DNA of 64,000 nt from Phytohabitans rumicis (lineage in GTDB: Bacteria; Actinomycetota; Actinomycetes; Mycobacteriales; Micromonosporaceae), in NCBI RefSeq assembly GCF_011764445.1, contig NZ_BLPG01000001.1:1178001-1242000 (forward strand). The letters are read 5' to 3'. Each line of letters starts with the position of its first letter. Position 1 is the first letter of the stretch. The notes below the pieces were generated by a model, which was not told the origin of the DNA, did no database searches, and worked only from the letters and a program-made list of their open reading frames with translations. Shown in pieces: positions 1 through 11,139 of this stretch. The position numbers and the translations under genes are program-made.

Positions 1-1584
1 CGGCGGCAGCCGGAGGCCGCTCGCCGCCTCGCGCGCCGCTTCCAGGACGAGCAGTTGCTGGCCGAGCGTCTCCTCAAGGTCACGCGGCGGGAACCGCAGG
101 CCGGTCAGGGCGACCTCGATGTCGTACCGCATCGGCTTCTGGGTCTTGCCGGTCAGGAGGGCATCGCGAAACGTGTCGACGCCCCCGGCCGCGGTCCTGG
201 TGCCGAGCGCGACCACGGCGATCTCGTCGCGCGGCGGCGGCAGGTCGCGTGGCACCGCGATGCTGGACGTGGCCGGATCTCCGTCGAATGCCTCGACGAT
301 CAGGTGGGCGTTGTTGCCGCCGAATCCGAAGGCGCTGATCGCTGCCCGCCGACGTCCCGGCCACGGCTCGTTGGCCCGCAGCAGCCGCAGGGGGCCGGTG
401 GACAGCTCGGCGATCGGTTCCTCGGCGCCGGCCGTGGCAGGCCGCACTCCGGTCTCGATGGCGCCAAGCAGCTTGAGGAGGCCGGCGGCGCCGGAGGCGG
501 TGAGCAGATGGCCGACGTTCGACTTGGCGGAGCCGACGGCCAGGCCGTCGTGCCCGGCGAAGAACCGGGCGGTCGCCCTCGCCTCGACGGCGTCGCCGAC
601 CGGGGTGCCGGTGGCATGACACTCCAGCAGGGACACGGTCTTCAGACCGAAGCCCGCTTGCCGGTAGGCCGCGTGCATCGCCCGGATCTGGCCGTCCTCG
701 GCGGGCGCGAGGAACCCGCCGGTGCGCCCGTCGTTGGACAGGCCGACCCCGCGGATGACGCCGTGGATGGGCAGACGCGCGTCGATGGCGTCGCGGAGCC
801 GCATGAGCGCCACGATCGCCGCCCCCTCGGCGGGCACGAGACCGTCGGCCCGGCGGTGGAACGGCCGGCTGCGCCCGGTGGGGCTCAGCCCGCCCAGCGC
901 GGCGAAGCCGAGATTGATGATGAGCCCGTCGCAGCCGGCGACGGCACCGGCGAGCATCAGGTCCGCGGTGCCGTCGTGCAGCCGGTCGCTCGCGATCTTG
1001 ATGGCGTACAGCGCGGACGCGCAGGCGGCCTCCACCGTGACGGCGCCCGCGTCCAGGCCCAGTGCCCGCGCGGCGGTGTGCGCCGGCAGCCCGGAACAGA
1101 ACCGCGAGCGGGCGTCCACACCCGGCATCGGGGGCACGGTGGCGAGCAGGTCGGGGCGGTCGGCCAGCCAGACCCGCTCGGCGTAGGCGGCCAGTCCGCG
1201 GCTGGGAAACCCGAGACTGCCCAGGATCAGCCCGGCTCGCGCGGGCGGCACGGCGCGGCCCGCCTCGCACAGCGCCGACCGGGCCGCATGCAAGACCCAG
1301 CGCAGAGCCGGGTCGTAGGCGACGACCTCTTCGGCGTCGATGCGGAAGCCGGAGGGGTCGAAGACGTCGTCGAAGCCGGTCACCGCCCCAGCCGTCGCGG
1401 GCCGGCCGGCGACGGCCGGGGCGCCCGGTGGCATCCGCCAGTCCTCGGGCCGCACCGTGCGCAGGCTGACCCGGCCGTGCGCGATGTTGTCCCAGAACTG
1501 GCCGGGATCCAACGCGCCGGGCAGCACACAACCGCGACCGACGATCGCGACCGGCTCGAATCCCGCGGCGTCGAACGCTGTCAT
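1..1584 (-). CDS. PfaC-like ketosynthase / chain-length-factor protein, partial (continues past left edge)
   Basis: The minus-strand frame opens at ATG 1584 and stays open to the window edge. Residues 1-440 are a complete beta-ketoacyl synthase: active-site Cys near 188 (VEAACASAL), first His near 323 (ECHATGT), second His near 359 (SNVGHL), then SAFGFGGNNAHL. After about residue 455 a second KS-fold begins (VALTGLRFPPRDLEETLGQQ), as in PfaC proteins, where a KS is followed by a chain-length-factor-like domain. The start overlaps the stop of the upstream PfaA-like gene (ATGA), so the two are translationally coupled. By homology it extends acyl chains iteratively on the ACP of its partner. Acyltransferase or DH domains would lie outside the window. 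PfaC-like is inferred from domain order; a free-standing secondary-lipid KS is the alternative. Confidence 0.82.
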   Translation of the reverse strand, partial: MTAFDAAGFEPVAIVGRGCVLPGALDPGQFWDNIAHGRVSLRTVRPEDWRMPPGAPAVAGRPATAGAVTGFDDVFDPSGFRIDAEEVVAYDPALRWVLHAARSALCEAGRAVPPARAGLILGSLGFPSRGLAAYAERVWLADRPDLLATVPPMPGVDARSRFCSGLPAHTAARALGLDAGAVTVEAACASALYAIKIASDRLHDGTADLMLAGAVAGCDGLIINLGFAALGGLSPTGRSRPFHRRADGLVPAEGAAIVALMRLRDAIDARLPIHGVIRGVGLSNDGRTGGFLAPAEDGQIRAMHAAYRQAGFGLKTVSLLECHATGTPVGDAVEARATARFFAGHDGLAVGSAKSNVGHLLTASGAAGLLKLLGAIETGVRPATAGAEEPIAELSTGPLRLLRANEPWPGRRRAAISAFGFGGNNAHLIVEAFDGDPATSSIAVPRDLPPPRDEIAVVALGTRTAAGGVDTFRDALLTGKTQKPMRYDIEVALTGLRFPPRDLEETLGQQLLVLEAAREAASGLRLPP

Positions 1585-4500
1585 GCGGGAGTGGCCGCAC
1601 TGGTGCTGAGCGCGGATGGCATGTCGGGCCGGCGGATCAGGCTGACACCGAACAGCTCCACCCGCGGCGCTCCGTCCGCGTCGAGCAGGGCGATGTCGCA
1701 CCGCATCTGTCCATCTGCGACGGTGCCGGCTCGGACGAGGCAGCGCAGCGGACCTGGCGCCGGACCGGTGCGGTGCACGCGCAGCGCGTCCACGCCCATC
1801 GGCAGCGTCGCGTCGCCGACCGCATAGCTCGCCCATAGCACCGCTGTTTGCAGAGCGCCGTCGACGGCGGCCGGATCCGTCCACCATGGACCCCCGGGCC
1901 AACCCGCGTCGCGCAGGCCGCGGACGTGCGCGTCGGCGCCGTCCTCGGACAGCGCGTCGAGGCTGCTCAGCGTCTGGAATGCCGGTCCGTGGAAGAGTAC
2001 GGGGGCGTCGTAGACGTTGTCCGGGACGGTACCGCGGGATGCGACGAGCGCGGTCCAGGTCCTCGGTGCCGACGCCGGTTCCGGTGCGACCAGGCGGGCC
2101 CGGTAGTGCGTGCTGCCCGCCGGTGCGGTCAGTCGTAGGTCAAGCTGGTCCGGCTCGTGTGCGGCGGCCCGGCCCTCGACGGTGAAGCGGTGGCCACCGG
2201 TGGCCAGGTCCGGCAGGTCGACGCGCCTGAGCACGCGCACGTCGCGGAGATTCGTCTCCCGGTACGGAAAACGGGCCCGACCCGCGGCAGTGAGCCACTC
2301 CATCGCCATGGCCAGCGGAAGCACCGGCGCGCCGGCCGGGGCGTGATCGAGCAGATAGCCGTGGGTGCGGGCGTGCACCCAGACACCGGCGGCGAAGCTC
2401 GGGCGCGCGTCCGTTCGCCTCCCGCTTGGCATGCCGATGAGCACGTCGACGGGTTCGGGGCTCGCGTCGATCTCGGCCACGAAGGCGCGCGCGCCGACGT
2501 CCAGCGGGAGCAGCGGCACGCCGCGCCGCGCAAAGTGGGCGGCGAGCGCGTCGGTGACCATGCCGCCTTCCCAGGGCCCCAACCGATCGCGGTCACCCGG
2601 CACGCCGGGCGCCGCCGGCGTTCGGCCAACGCCAGCTGGTTGAGGGTCTCGTTGGCCATCGCGTAGTCGCTCTGTCCCGGGTTGCCGAGGCGGGCCGCGA
2701 CGGAGGTGAACACGCACAACAACAGCAGCGGATCGGCCGCGGTCGCCTCCAGCAGCGCGCGGAAGCCGTCGACCTTGGTCGAGTACACGCGGTCGAACTG
2801 CTCGTCGGTCTTGTCGGCGATGCGCTTGTCCGCGAGCACCCCGGCGCCGTGCACGAGACCGGTGATCGGTCCCCATTCCGCGCGGGTCCGGTCCAGTTCC
2901 CGGCCCAGCGCCACCCGGTCGGTGACGTCGACCGCGGCGTACCGGACCGTCGACCCGGCCCGCGCCAGCCCGGCGAGGGTGGCGCGCACCTCGCGGGCCG
3001 CACGGATGGCCCGGGCCTGGGCCGCCACCTGCGCCGGGCTGGACGCCGCGTGCTCCCGGGCCAGCAGCCGGGTCAACGACGTCTCGTCCCGGGCCACGGC
3101 GAGGTATGCGGGTTCGTCGACGAGTTCGGTACGACCGATGAGCAGCATCCGGGGTTGGTGCGCGGCGGCCAGGGCAAGCAGCGCGGCGGCCGTCACACCA
3201 CGGGCGCCGCCGCTGGCGACGATGACCGAGTCGCCCCTGACCGGTGACGCGGCGGCTGGCTCTGTTTCCGTTTCGGTTTCGGTCAGGATCCACCGGGTGC
3301 CGTCCGCGCGCAGGCCGACATCGAGTGTGGGGCCGCCGGTCAGCAATTCCTCCACGATCGCTGCGGCTGCCTCGGCGTCGGTACGGCCGCCGCGCTGGCA
3401 GTCGATGGCCTTCACCGCGGCGAGGGGCCATTCCAGCGCCGCGGTCCTGGCCAGTGCCGCGAGGCCGCCGAGCCAGGCGCGCTCCGGATCAGGATCCAGG
3501 CGCCCGAAGCCGCCGCCCGTGTCCTGGACGGTCACGAAGACACCGCCCCGGTCGGTCATCCCGGCGGCGACGTCCCGGGCGATCCGGAACGCGGTCCGGT
3601 GCACGTGGAACGCCTCCCGCGGGCCGGACGAAGCGAGCGTCCCGCCAAGCAGGATCACGCCCCGGGCATCGGGTCCGGGGGCATCGCGCACTACCGCGGT
3701 GATGTCGTGTGCGGCGAGGCACTCGACCACAGCGGGGGCCAGCCCGCTGCCGCCGTCGACCACGACCAGCGGCGAGCCGGTGAGGCCCGCCAAGGCAAGA
3801 CCGCAGGCCGGCGCGGCGGCCGGCCGGACCTCTAATCGGCGCGCGACCTCAGTGGTGATCCGCCCGCCGTCGTCGGGTCGCGCGGGTGGTCGCGCCTCGG
3901 TGCGGTCGCTGGTGCCGTCGCCTGCCCATTGGACGATCTGGTCGAGGGTGCGCAGTTGGAACAGCTGCGCCATCTGCGGCGAGTCGGCCGACGGCATGCC
4001 CGCTACTCGTTCGCGTAACGCCGCGAAGATCTCCACCTTCTTGATCGAGTCGATCCCCAGGTCGGCTTCCAGGTCCATGGCGCCGTCGAGCATGTCGGTG
4101 GGATAGCCGGTCTTGTCCGCGACGATGTCCAGCAGCAGCCCGAGCTCGATGGGGTGCCCCGCCTCGGGGCCGGGCACCGCCACGGCCGAAGCGGCCCGCG
4201 GCGTCGGCGCCACGGGCTGGGAGGCCATGACGGGCGCCGCAGGCATGGCAGGCGCAGGAGGCACTACGGCCGGGAATGCCGTCGCGGGTAGGGGTGCCAT
4301 CGCCGGCGGCGGCACCGCCAGCGGGCCGGCGAATTCGGGATCCGGTGCCTCCGGGTAGGCGCCGGACGGAGGGCCGGCGAAGGCCGCGAACGTCTGCCCG
4401 GCCATCTGCAGGAAGGTGCGATGGGCGTCACCGAGGACACGCTGGAAGTTCATGTGCGCCTCGGCGGTCTGGCGTTGCAGCTCGGCGACCGTGGCGAGCC

Positions 4501-7429
4501 ATTGCCCGCTCGGTTCAGCGGGCGCGGGTTCGCGAGGTTCGGGCATGGCGGCAAACTCCTCAGCGACGGGGCGTTCCGGGAAAACGGGGGCCGCCATGAC
4601 GGGTTGTTCCTGGGGCGCCGGGCTCGGCTTGCCGTAGCCGGTGCCGTCGATGCGTAGCGACATCCGGGGACGGTCCGCGGGCCGCGCCGGCCGTGGCGGG
4701 GCCGACCGCCAGTGCTCCGACAGGCCCGACAGGTTCATCGGCACGCCCCGGACGGCGAGCCGGGCCATGGCCTCGTGCCAGGCGGTGACCCCGTCCTTGC
4801 CTGGCTTGTCCAGGCTCACGGCGAGGTGGTCGCGGTCGCCGAGGATCTGCCCGACCAGGCCGGTGAGCACCGACCCGGCCCCCACCTCGACGAACGTGCG
4901 CACACCGTCGGCGTACATCGCCTCGATCTGGTCGTGGAACCGGACCGGCGCCGTGGCGTGTTCGGCGAGCCGGGCGCGGACAGCGTCCGAGTCGCGATCG
5001 TAGGTCCGCGCATCGGCGTTGCCGTATACGTCGATGCGCGGTGCGGCCAGCTTCAGCCCGTCAAGGAACCGGCGCAGTGGTGGCGTCACGGACGCGATCA
5101 GCGGGCTGTGGAAGGCGGCGGAGACGTCGAGGCGCCGGGAGGTGATCCCGGCCGCTGACAGGCGGGCGTGCAGCGCGTCGACCGCTTCGGTGGTGCCGGA
5201 CACGACCGTCTGGCGCGGAGCGTTGAGGTTGGCCAGCCAAACGGATTCCAGCGTGTCCGTGTTCGAGGTGACCGTGTCGGCGTCGGCGGCGACCGCGAGC
5301 ATCGCGCCCGGCGCCCCGTCGATCTGCGTCATCAGCTCCCCGCGGTACCGGGTCAGATACAGCAGCGTGGCGGCGTCCATGGCGCCGGCGGCGTGCAACG
5401 CGACCAGCTCGCCCAGGCTGTGCCCGGCGACGCACGCGGGCTCGATCCCGGCGGCCGTCAGCATCGCCAGCAGCGACAGGCTGTGAGCGGCGAGGGCCGG
5501 CTGCGCCCAGCGGGTCGCGGTGAGCCGGTCCGCCGCGGCGGCCCCGTCGGTCGCCGAGAACGGCCGTGGTGGGAAGACCACGTCGTGCAAGGCACCTTCC
5601 CCCAGATCCACCGCGGCGGCGGCATCCCATGCGTCCTGCGCCGGTGGGAAGGCCATAGCGACGTCACCGCCCATGCCCACGTACTGCGAGCCCTGTCCGG
5701 GGAAGAGGAACGCGACGCGTCCCGCATCCGGCTGGGCGGCCTCGCACCACACGCCGCCCGGAACGGTGAACGAACCGCCGCGCTCGAGCAGCGCGGCGGC
5801 CTGGTCGAGCTTGGCGCGCAGATCCTCCTCGTCGCGGGCCACGACCGCCAGCCGGACCGATGCGCCGGCGGCGAAGTCGTGCTGCGCGTCGCGGGCCAGG
5901 TCGGACGGTGCCGCGGCCGTCGAGCGCCCGGCGACGTCCCGGATGCGCGCCGACAGCTCGTGCGGCGAATCCGCGGCGAGCAGCACCAGCTCGCTCGCTG
6001 CGACCCTGAACCGAGGCGCCGTCCGACCCGCGGCTTCCTCCAGCGCGACGTGGAAATTGGCGCCCCCGAAGCCGAAGCTCGACACCGATGCCCGACGCGG
6101 GTGATCGTCCGGCCGGGTCCACGGCCGGGCGGCCGTGTTGAGGTAGAAAGGGCTGTCCTCGAGTCCGAGCCGGGCGTTGGGCTGCCGCACCTTGATGGTC
6201 GGCGGCAGCACCCGGTGATGCAGGGCCAGCACCGCCTTCACCAGTCCCGCGGCGCCCGCCGCCGCCTTGGTGTGGCCGATCTGCGATTTGACCGTGCCCA
6301 GCGCGCACCACCGCGGGTCCGGCCGGCCGCTCCCGGCGAACACCTGGCGCAGGGACTCGAACTCGGCGGCGTCCCCGGCCCGGGTGGCGGTGCCGTGCGC
6401 TTCGACGAGCTCCACCGTGTCGGGACCATAGCCGGCCACCGCGTACGCGCGCCGCAGCGCCCGGACCTGGCCCGGCGGCATCGGCGCGTAGATCGCGCCG
6501 CCGCGGCCGTCCGAGGAGGAGCCGACGCCCCGAATCACGGCGTAGATCCGGTCGCCGTCGCGTTCGGCGGCGTCCAGCCGCTTGAGCCCCAGCATCGCCA
6601 CACCCTCGCCGAGAATGGTGCCGTCGGCGTCCTCGGCGAAAGGGCGGGCGTCGCCGGTCGGCGACAGGGCGGGGGTCTTACTGAAGCAGACGTACATCAG
6701 CGGGTTGTTGGTCGCGTCGACGCCGCCGGTGATAACCAGGTCGGCCTGCCCGAGTGACAGCTCGTTGATACCGGCGGCCACCGCGGCCAAGGAGCTGGCG
6801 CACGCGGCGTCGACGGTGCAGTTGGTGCCGTGCAGGTCAAGGCGGTTGGCGATCCGGCCGGCGACCACATTGGACAGTAGGCCGGGGAAGGTCGCCTCCT
6901 GCCACGGCACGTAGTGCGCCGCGATCCGGTCGCATACCGCCTCCGCCGCCGCCTCGTCGATACCCTGCTCCCGCAGTGCCCGCAGCCACACCGGCCGCTG
7001 GATCCGGGCGTCCATCGTGCCTACGCGGCTCAACGTGGAACTGCCGATGATGACGCTGACCCGTTCCCGGTCCAGCGGACCGGCCAGGCCCTGGTCGAGG
7101 TCCGCGAGCAGTTCGTCGGCGACCACCAGACCTAGCAGCTGGCCCGGATCCAACGCGGGCAGCGTGGCCGGCGGCAGGCCGTGGGCCAGCGGATCGAACT
7201 CGATCTCAGGCAGGAACGCGCCCCGGCGGGAATAGGTCTTGTCGGGAGCCGCGGGGTCGCGGTCGTAGAAGTCGTCCGTCGACCAGTGTGAGCCGGGCAC
7301 GTCGGTGATCAGATCCCGGCCCGTGACGATGTTGCGCCAGAACTCGGCCGCGTCACGGGCGCCGGGCATCAGCGCGGCGAGGCCCACCACGGCGACGGGG
7401 ACCTGACCTGTGGCTGGGCGGTCCGGCAT
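1581..7429 (-). CDS. PfaA-like iterative type I synthase, KS-AT-ACP-KR-DH (one apparent frameshift)
   Basis: This is a multidomain secondary-lipid/polyketide synthase of about 1950 residues. I chose ATG 7429 because GAGAGGAAG lies just upstream. KS: Cys ~210 (VDAACASSL), His ~345 (EAHGT) and ~386 (IGHTKAAAG). AT: Ser ~671 (GHSLGE). A Pro/Ala-rich linker (~910-1090) leads to one ACP with Ser ~1128 in LGIDSIKKVEIF, the wording typical of PfaA ACPs. KR follows (SGGARGV, then S and Y in FTSVAARLGNPGQSDYAMAN), then a DH hot-dog region (HGYLLDHAPAGAPVLPLAMA). In the KR the frame breaks at the GGG run 2574-2576: one base is missing within the expected WGPWEGGMV, and coding resumes in the next frame to the TGA at 1581. 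Only one ACP is present, whereas classical PfaA has several. A C-terminal phosphopantetheinyl transferase, expected in enediyne synthases, is absent. Confidence 0.85.
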
Positions 7430-7457
7430 GGGTCTTCCTCTCACGACAGCAGACGCG

Positions 7458-9104
7458 TCACGACAGCAGACGCGGCCGGTGGATGAACGCTTCGTCGGGC
7501 ACGGCGACCCCGAAGGTGCGCAGCTGGTGCGCGCGGGTCACGGCCGCCGCGCCCTCGAGCAGGTTGAGCGCGATCTGGACGACGGTGCGGTGCTGCGGCA
7601 CGGCCAGCGGGCTACCCGCCACCCAGCGGTTGAAGGCGCCGATCGCCGGGCCGCACCAAATCTGGTAGTCCGCCTGCCGGCTCGGCTCGCCGTCGATGGC
7701 CCACCGGCTGGACAGGCCGAGATACGAGCGGAACACCAGCGCCATGCGGTGGCGTGGGTCGTGCTCGGCACGGTCGGCCTCACGCGCGTCGCGCTGCTGC
7801 CAGAACCGCCGGGTCCGCACCCACGCGTCCGCGAAGGTGCTTCGTAGTACGTCCTTCTCGATGCGGTCCCGCACCGGGTCGGGGATCTCCTCCAGCGACG
7901 GATACCGCAGGTATGCGTCGTACAGCTGACCCGCCCGCGCGCCGAACAGCGTGCCCCGCCGCAGCACCTGGACCCGCACGCCGTACTCGAACATGTCCGC
8001 CGCGGGTGCCATCACGACGTCAGCCATGTCGGCCGCGGCCAGCATCGTCTTGGCCGCGTCCGACAGGCCGGCCTCGACGGCGAGCTGGTTGACGGTGCCG
8101 GTCAGCACATAGGCCGCCCCGGCGGCGAACGCGGCCGCCACCGCAACCGGGTCGCCGAGGCCGCCGGCCGCGCCGACCCGGATCGGCCGCGGGTAGCCGT
8201 GGCGGCGGGCGAGGGTGTCGCTCAGCGCCTTGATGACCGGAAGCACCACGGCCAACGGCCGGTTGTCGGTGTGACCGCCGCTGTCGGCCTCGACAGTCAC
8301 GTCCTCGGCGAGCGGGACGTGTTGTGCCAGGCGGGCCTCGTCCTCGGTGATCTGCCGGCGGTCCAGCAGGACGCGCAGGATGTCGACGGGCGCCGGGGAC
8401 AGGAACCGCTCGGCGACCTCCGGTCGCGAGACCTTCGCGAACAGGTGCCGGGCGCGGTCGATCCCGCCGCATCGATCGGATCGAAGCCCGGCCACCGCGC
8501 ACCGCACGACGGCCGGGGTGAGCTCCATGAACGCGGATGCGGACACATTTGCCACATCGACGCGCAGCAGGAGGTCGACCACGCCATCCTCGTGCCCGGG
8601 CTCAGCGGGAGTGTGGATCAGGTTCACGCCCCAGTTCCGGACCCCGGGCAAGGTGTCGGCCAGCTCCCGGACCGCCCGTTCGATCGCCGGCAGCCCCAGT
8701 CCGGCGGCCCCGAAGAAGCCAAGCATCTCCGCGCGCGCCATCGCAGCGACCAGCGCGGTGGTCGCGATGCCGTTGGCCATCTCACCGGCGACGTACGGGA
8801 ACCGGACGCCGTGCACCCGGGTGAAGGACCGGTCACCCAGCCATTCCGGATACATCGGCGGCAGCGTGCCGAGCAGCTCGTAGCCGGCACCGGCCGCCGC
8901 GACGGTGCCGTGCAGGCCCACCCCGGGCTCATATCCGGCCGCGCCACGGATGATGTGCAGCGGCTGCCGGACCTGCCAGGCGCTCGCGGCGATGTCGGCC
9001 GCCGAGAAGGCCGCCGGGTGCCGGCCGGGCAGCCAGCGCGGCACGGGCGCCTCCGCGGTCAGGCTGGGCATGCCGGCAGCACGCCCGAAGCGGGATCCAT
9101 CCAA
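7458..9104 (-). CDS. PfaD-like FMN-dependent enoyl reductase
   Basis: A 548-residue protein of the PfaD family (trans-acting enoyl reductases of PUFA and some polyketide synthases, nitronate monooxygenase-like TIM barrel). The signature EADSGGHTDNRP is at residues 272-283. An FMN-phosphate-type Gly/Ala stretch follows (VGAAGGLGDPVAVAAAFAAGAAYVLTGTVNQ, about 313-343), and the C-terminal half has the family's ADYQIWCGPAIGAFN segment. Length matches the family (about 540). ATG 9104 has GGAAG about 9 bases upstream; ATG 9071 is a weaker alternative. It is first in the operon, 28 bp ahead of the KS-AT-ACP-KR-DH gene. It should reduce enoyl-ACP intermediates in trans, so the product is probably at least partly saturated. 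Confidence 0.9.
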   Translation of the reverse strand: MDGSRFGRAAGMPSLTAEAPVPRWLPGRHPAAFSAADIAASAWQVRQPLHIIRGAAGYEPGVGLHGTVAAAGAGYELLGTLPPMYPEWLGDRSFTRVHGVRFPYVAGEMANGIATTALVAAMARAEMLGFFGAAGLGLPAIERAVRELADTLPGVRNWGVNLIHTPAEPGHEDGVVDLLLRVDVANVSASAFMELTPAVVRCAVAGLRSDRCGGIDRARHLFAKVSRPEVAERFLSPAPVDILRVLLDRRQITEDEARLAQHVPLAEDVTVEADSGGHTDNRPLAVVLPVIKALSDTLARRHGYPRPIRVGAAGGLGDPVAVAAAFAAGAAYVLTGTVNQLAVEAGLSDAAKTMLAAADMADVVMAPAADMFEYGVRVQVLRRGTLFGARAGQLYDAYLRYPSLEEIPDPVRDRIEKDVLRSTFADAWVRTRRFWQQRDAREADRAEHDPRHRMALVFRSYLGLSSRWAIDGEPSRQADYQIWCGPAIGAFNRWVAGSPLAVPQHRTVVQIALNLLEGAAAVTRAHQLRTFGVAVPDEAFIHRPRLLS

Positions 9105-9306
9105 ACGACACTTCCATGAGTGGGCGCGAATGTTGCCGGCCGGCTGCCACCCACGGTAACGCAGCCGGCAGAACGTGAGGTGTCCGAAAAACGCAGCAAC
9201 GTTCGCCGGGGTATGGAAACGAGACGAGATCTGTCTCGAAGGCGCATCCGGCGCGCCATTCGCTTCGGCCGGTCGGTGACCCCGCAGTCGCCCCTGACCA
9301 CAAAGG

Positions 9307-10970
9307 TCACGACATCACCGGCACGACCACGGCTGGTACTCCGAACCTTGCGAGCGGTGCACGGTGATCGCGTACGCGTGCTGCAGTTCGTCGAGTTCGT
9401 CGAAGTCGTACGCGATCTCCTCGTCCTCGTCGGTGCGGACCGTGAGCTGCCGGTCCTCGCCGGACAGGGCGGTGACCATGCCGACGGTGCCGTTGAAGAC
9501 CCCGTTGGCGCCCTTGTCGTAGTTGTTGCGGATCTGGATGACCTTGTCGCCGATCCGGAACACCCGGGCGCCGTGCCGCCGCTCCGGCGCGCCCTCCCGG
9601 TGCGGAGAGATCGCCTGCTGAAGGGCCAGGTTCAGGTTGCCGGCGCCGGCCGGCCCGCGGTGCATCGGGGTGAGCACCTGGATGTCGCGCGGCCGGATGC
9701 CGAACTTGCGCGGGATGCGCCGGGCAACCACGTCCACCACGAGGTCCGCGGTCGCCTCCGGCTCGTCGACCGGGAAGTGGAAGAAGTCCGGGTACGCCGC
9801 AAGGTGCGGCGGCTGGCCGGCGTTGATCCGGTGCGCGTTGACCACCACCCCGGACTCCTGCGCCTGCCGGAAGATCTTCGTCAGCCGCACCCGCGGGATC
9901 CGCTCGGCGGCCAGCACGTCGCGCAGCACCTCCCCCGCGCCCACCGAAGGCAACTGGTCCACATCGCCGACCAGCAACAGGTGCCCGCCCCGCGGCGCCG
10001 CCTTGACCAGCTTGTTGGCCAGGATCAGGTCCAGCATGGACGCCTCGTCCACCACGATCAGGTCCGCGTCGATCGGGTTGTCCCGGTCGTGTACCGGGTC
10101 GCCGCCGGGACGCAGCTGAAGCAGCCGGTGCACGGTCGCCGCCGGGTGGCCGGTCAGCTCGGTCATCCGCTTCGCGGCCCGGCCGGTCGGCGCGGCCAGC
10201 ACGATCTTCGCCCGCTTCGCCGCCGCCAGGCTGACGATCGATTTCACGGTGACCGACTTGCCGCAGCCCGGCCCGCCGGTCAACACCGCCACCTTCGAGG
10301 TCAACGCGAGGCGTACCGCCTGCTCCTGCTCCGGCGCGAGGTCCGCGCCCGTGCGGGCGCGCAACCACGCCCGGGCCTTGCCCCAGTCGACGCCGGCGAA
10401 CGCCGGCATCCGATCCTCGCGGCCGTCGAGCAGCCGCAGCAGACTCGCCGCGAGGCTCGCCTCCGCCCGGTCAAAACGGCACCAGGTACACCGCCGGGAT
10501 CGTCCCGCCCTCCGTGCTGGGGTTGGGCACGGCGTGGCACACCACGCCTTCCTCGCCGGCCAACTCCGAAAGGCACCCCCGCACCAAATCCAGCGGTACC
10601 CCCAAGATTTCGGCGGCGTCCACGAGCAGGTTCGGCTCTGGCAGGTAGCAGTGCCCGTTCTCAGCCGCCTCCGACAAGGTGTACTGGATACCGGCCCGCA
10701 CCCGTTGCGGGCTGTCGTGCGGGATGCCCACCGCCTGGGCGATCGTGTCGGCGGTCTTGAACCCGATCCCCCACACGTCCGACGCCAGCCGGTACGGCTC
10801 GTTGCGGACCACCGACGCCCTGCAAGAAGACCATCACCTCCTTGATGGCCTTCTGCTCCTCCCAGGCCTCCGCGATCATCCTGGTGCGCTTCGGCCCGAG
10901 ACCCGGCACCTCCACCAACCGGCCCGAGTCCAGCTCAAGCACGGCCAGACGTTCGCCGCCCGGATCGACA
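9307..10970 (-). pseudogene. recD2: recD2-type helicase remnant (multiple lesions)
   Basis: The pieces read as one RecD2/TraA-like helicase gene: HhH segments (VEVPGLGPKRTRMIAEAWEE near 10.9 kb; SDVWGIGFKTADTIA near 10.8 kb), Walker A TGGPGCGKSVT near 10.28 kb, Walker B DEASM near 10.05 kb, GDVDQLPSVG, and motif VI TVHRSQGSEY near 9.33 kb. Four lesions are visible. The N-terminal OB region is missing. About 16 codons are deleted, with loss of frame, near 10815 (FLQGVG joins VVRNEPYR). There is one extra T at 10474-10477 (stop after YLVPF). A one-base loss near 9323, followed by a stop, removes the last ~70 residues after motif VI. Loss of both ends makes real decay more likely than sequencing error. 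A functional copy presumably exists elsewhere. Confidence 0.88.
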
Positions 10971-11120
10971 CCGCGGCGCTGGCGGACGGCGCCCCGCACG
11001 AGGCCGAGCTGCGCGAGGTCATGAACGAACTCCGCCCGGCCTCCGCCCAACGCTGCTGACGCGGCGCCGGCTCGAACCCTTGACAGGTCTCAAGATTCGC
11101 TCAAGAAGGGGATGGATGCT

Positions 11121-11139
11121 ACCGACCAATGTGGTCGGT
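11121..11139. promoter_or_regulatory. Perfect palindromic operator overlapping a TTGACA box
   Basis: ACCGACCA (11121-11128), spacer atg, TGGTCGGT (11132-11139): an 8-bp perfect inverted repeat of the form bound by TetR-family repressors. It runs straight into TTGACA (11139-11144), a possible -35 box, about 70 bp before the start of the LuxR-type regulator. No clear -10 box was seen at the usual spacing. No TetR gene is in the window, so the binding protein is unknown. Confidence 0.55.

Noticed and set aside
55-6757. Long open frames on the plus strand antisense to the lipid-synthase operon
   Set aside because: They are Arg/Gly/Pro-rich, match no family and arise from the GC bias opposite well-supported KS, AT, KR and PfaD motifs.
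1581-7429. Enediyne-type synthase (PKSE)
   Set aside because: The domain order KS-AT-ACP-KR-DH is similar, but the C-terminal phosphopantetheinyl transferase is missing and the following gene is a KS-CLF with a PfaD partner, as in Pfa systems.
10842-11059. Plus-strand peptide ending REVMNELRPASAQRC
   Set aside because: Protein-like at its end, but it is antisense to conserved HhH motifs of the recD2 remnant and matches nothing I know.
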